Shown here in pieces: positions 61,610-64,000 of a stretch of DNA of 64,000 nucleotides. The notes under the pieces were generated by a model, which saw only the letters and a program-made list of their open reading frames with translations, did not search any database and had not been told where the DNA came from. A program made the position numbers and the translations under genes. The first letter of the stretch is position 1. Each line of letters starts with the position of its first letter. This DNA is from Dipylidium caninum (taxonomy: Eukaryota; Platyhelminthes; Cestoda; Cyclophyllidea; Dipylidiidae): NCBI GenBank assembly GCA_017562135.1, contig QEYB01000991.1, positions 124,001 through 188,000 of the forward strand. The letters run 5' to 3'.

Positions 61610-63769
61610 CTAGCTTTGAGTTTCACTTTCTTCCTCCGAAGGAGAGCAGATAAAAGGGATAGTGGAGTCGGAAAGCCCCGCTTCAGCTATGAATGGCGCT
61701 ACTGAGGGCTGGGATGGTAATGGCGGAGAAGGATTCACAAGCCCTTCGAAGTTATTTTCAGGGCTATTGAAATGCCGGCACCATGGAGACTCGACTGGGC
61801 TTACATTATTGTTTTGCTGAAAGCGCTGCTGAGGCTGGCGGCGACTGTTGCAACGCAGCTCATTTCCAGCTAGCGAGATCCAACGAATAGGAGATTCGAG
61901 GAGAAAAACAAGGCCACCGATCAGAAGCCAGAGGCTGCATAGGCGCATAGACCAAGCGTACGAGGCGGTTAAGTCGTTAATGTAGCCTAGATTGTGGTAA
62001 ACAAATCTCTAAAATTAGGTACCAAGACATAAGGTACTTTCACGATTTTTGATCATCAGGTTTCCTCAAATTAGCTTGACTTAGTAATTTTCAAAACCAA
62101 GCAATTAAAACGCTAATTAGTGGTGAAGGAATACAGCTTTAAATGTACATAGGAACAAAAATGATGCTACTCTGTATAAATTAGTAGTGAATCCAGTTAC
62201 ATAAAAAAATTTTAGAGGAAACAAATCATATCTTCTTCTATTGGTGAACCAACAACATTAACAGTACCCATGAGCCCTTGGCCGAGGCACGGTTCCCCTC
62301 AGAATACGCGCAAGTCCCTTCGAGCAAAGCCCTTCTCCTTGAATCGGCTAATACGCTTGTACCATTTAACAGACACAAAAAGACTTTAATTGAAAACAAA
62401 GACGCCAAATATCCCAAGACTCCGCACACCGTACATAAGGAAAGGTCTTTCGAGACTGTATTAGGCGGCGGTGATCTTTACCGCTTTTATCGCAGCTCAG
62501 TGCTGTGCCTCTAGCTGGCGGCGTATCCGTGATTGAACAGCCAATTACTTAACCAGTTACACTAGACAATTGTTCACATTAACTTTAGTTTGCTTAGATA
62601 AACTGAACCCAGACTGGGCCTACCAATAAACAGTCCGGTTGCCAGAGGTATTCCTTAGACTAATAAACAAAATCACACAAACTCTGGCTTTATGAGGAGA
62701 ACTATTAATGAAAACAGGATTGTTGGTCTATATCCTACCTCCATGTGTTTTTTCGTAATGAAAATATTCATACGATTGTTTGCAAACATAATGTAACCAA
62801 ATTATTCCATTAGGCATACCATAATGCTATTAAAATTCAGCAAAGAATTCAAGCCTTTGCATCGGTTAGAGAGTTTGAAGCAAAATTCGCAGACGAGTGA
62901 ATTTCGTAAATCATGCCTTCGCCATTCTTCAGGAATGATTCATCCCTTGTAAAGAACTAATGGAAGACTTAACTTCATACATCGAAGCCCCATCACTGAG
63001 GCAACCGAGTAGCGAACGTTGACTGGAAGTCTGCAGGTCAACTGGAATGTTGAATCCTCAGACTCATAAGTTAAACAGCAAGACAGCCTAATTTTCCTTA
63101 CGGAAAGGACGTAGAGCCAGCAATCTTGAGGGAACTGCGACTACTCGAGGAGATATCCTAATTCCAACTAATTAAACACCGCCAACATTTGTGCGCCCTT
63201 CTAAGCACCACGTATCTTCTTAGCAAGCTCGTATATCTGGTGTTGGGATTCAACGCCTTCATTCGTGTCTGCGTATGAACTGGCAAACAGTTCGACACAC
63301 TTTGTTGCGTGGACAAATTTATTACCGCTGCACTTCTCGGCCTTATTCGGGGTATTTGCGCAAGAAATCTAGGAGACTTACCCATGCATAACATTTTATT
63401 CTGTCACTTGTGACCTAATCATTTAAATGTGGTGAGTAGGAACCAAATGCCATGCCCTTTTGACATGTAAAAACGGGAGACCTGACATGAATTCAATAAA
63501 AAATCATAAACATAAGGATTGACAACTTGTCTTCAACCCCTCTTTAAGTCCAAATACTCCACGCTTGAAAACATACCGATAGCGGCCTGAGCAGGGACGT
63601 AGAGGAGGCCGAGATTGACCATCATAATGGCGAGAGACTTGGCGAAGCGCTCGGGCCCGACCCAGTCGGAGAGGACGATTATCATTTGGGTCATTGCAGT
63701 GCCACTGCAAACCGCTTGAAGGGCGAAACAAACGTAATACGCCGCTGTCTGCGTGTTTGTCGGTGGTCC
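61610..63769 (-). CDS. SLC16-like (monocarboxylate transporter) MFS gene, last two exons only
   Basis: The family moves monocarboxylates or related solutes across the plasma membrane with 12 transmembrane helices. Two exons are visible: 63769-63577 (phase 0 to 1) and 61986-61610 (stop TAG). They splice in frame across a 1.6-kb intron. The first encodes a membrane-like helix, then LSDWVGPERFAKSLAIMMV, matching the conserved VG-x-x-RF-x-x-S/A block late in SLC16 proteins, and ends at AAI. The second begins GYINDLTASYAWSMRL, matching the family's GxIxDxTGSY block, followed by the last helix (LWLLIGGLVFLLE) and a cytoplasmic tail rich in Asn, Gln, Pro and Ser ending SEEESETQS. The usual GPP of the GPPIAG motif is replaced here. 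Earlier exons must lie beyond position 64000. Read alone, the last exon mimics a secreted peptide because its final helix looks like a signal sequence. Confidence 0.82.
63201..63368 (-). other. Unassigned exon-like ORF inside the SLC16-like intron
   Basis: A frame of 55 codons runs from a possible acceptor (gtctcctag, 63369) to TAG at 63201-63203. It encodes a Cys-containing segment (KCSGNKFVHATKCVELF) and ends YELAKKIRGA. It looks protein-like but cannot join the upstream SLC16 exon in phase 1, because that frame meets TAA quickly. It may be an exon of another transcript, a relic, or chance. Confidence 0.28.
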
Positions 63770-64000
63770 CTGGATGAGTCTCTACAACCACAAGTCATGG
63801 ATATATTTAGCATAGCGTATATCCAATGACTGAAATTCTATGGGGCAAGTGTGATATTGTCAGAGTTGATTAATTCTTTTCAACGTGTGCACTGAGGTCC
63901 AGCATTATATACAGCATATTTTTAACAAACTTAATGTCCGAGTGTTAATCCCGCTAACTGCCAAAGACATATTTGTTTACTTAAGACTAAGTTCGGAGGA
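63770..64000. other. Right edge, intron of SLC16-like gene
   Basis: AT-rich sequence upstream of the phase-0 exon at 63769, with no further exon recognisable before the window ends. Confidence 0.6.

Noticed and set aside
61610..61948. Apparent secreted peptide with an N-terminal signal sequence
   Set aside because: The frame extends upstream to an acceptor and joins the SLC16-like exon in phase. The hydrophobic stretch is the last transmembrane helix.
1..64000. CRISPR arrays, prophage, insertion sequences, retroviral genes
   Set aside because: No regularly spaced repeats, bacterial mobile genes, or reverse transcriptase or integrase motifs were seen. The only mobile elements recognised are the two mariner relics.

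Overview
The window is nuclear DNA of a multicellular eukaryote. Its genes are split by GT-AG introns from 39 nt to several kb. There are no operons, ribosome binding sites or bacterial-type genes. Two decayed mariner transposons, some very short introns (39-40 nt), and one gene made almost wholly of tiny symmetric exons fit a parasitic flatworm best, most likely a tapeworm. That placement is an inference from gene style and composition; no lineage marker was found.

All five well-supported genes lie on the minus strand. From left to right they are: (1) an ASH2L orthologue (130-7027), a core subunit of SET1/MLL histone H3K4 methyltransferases, cut at its 3' end by the window edge; (2) a TTC12 orthologue (9574-17058), with TPR and ARM-like repeats, a family involved in cytoplasmic assembly of ciliary dynein arms; (3) a KANK-like gene (33678-50249) with a coiled coil and five C-terminal ankyrin repeats, a family linked to cortical actin, adhesions and microtubules; (4) an unrecognised micro-exon gene (51779-59135) of about 37 exons; (5) the 3' end of an SLC16-like (monocarboxylate transporter) MFS gene (61610-63769), which continues beyond the right edge.

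Gene 4 is the striking item. Every one of the 35 internal exons I could resolve begins and ends in phase 1, so any could be skipped or repeated without a frameshift. Fourteen are 36 nt or shorter, the smallest 12 nt, and most introns are only about 60-110 nt. The predicted protein of about 990 residues is modular: a Pro-rich N terminus, a Cys block, a 255-residue Gly/Ser/Asn-rich single exon, a charged coiled coil, a Pro/Glu/Val/Lys stretch built from 12-39 nt exons, and a second Cys block containing three consecutive 33-nt exons that look like tandem duplicates. It resembles schistosome micro-exon genes in architecture but has no visible signal peptide.

The roughly 13 kb between 20.1 and 33.7 kb holds no gene I can support. 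It contains a mariner relic, a dense cluster of GC-rich palindromes and short tandem duplications. A second mariner relic lies antisense in a KANK intron. A weaker plus-strand candidate gene lies at 19.5-20.1 kb.
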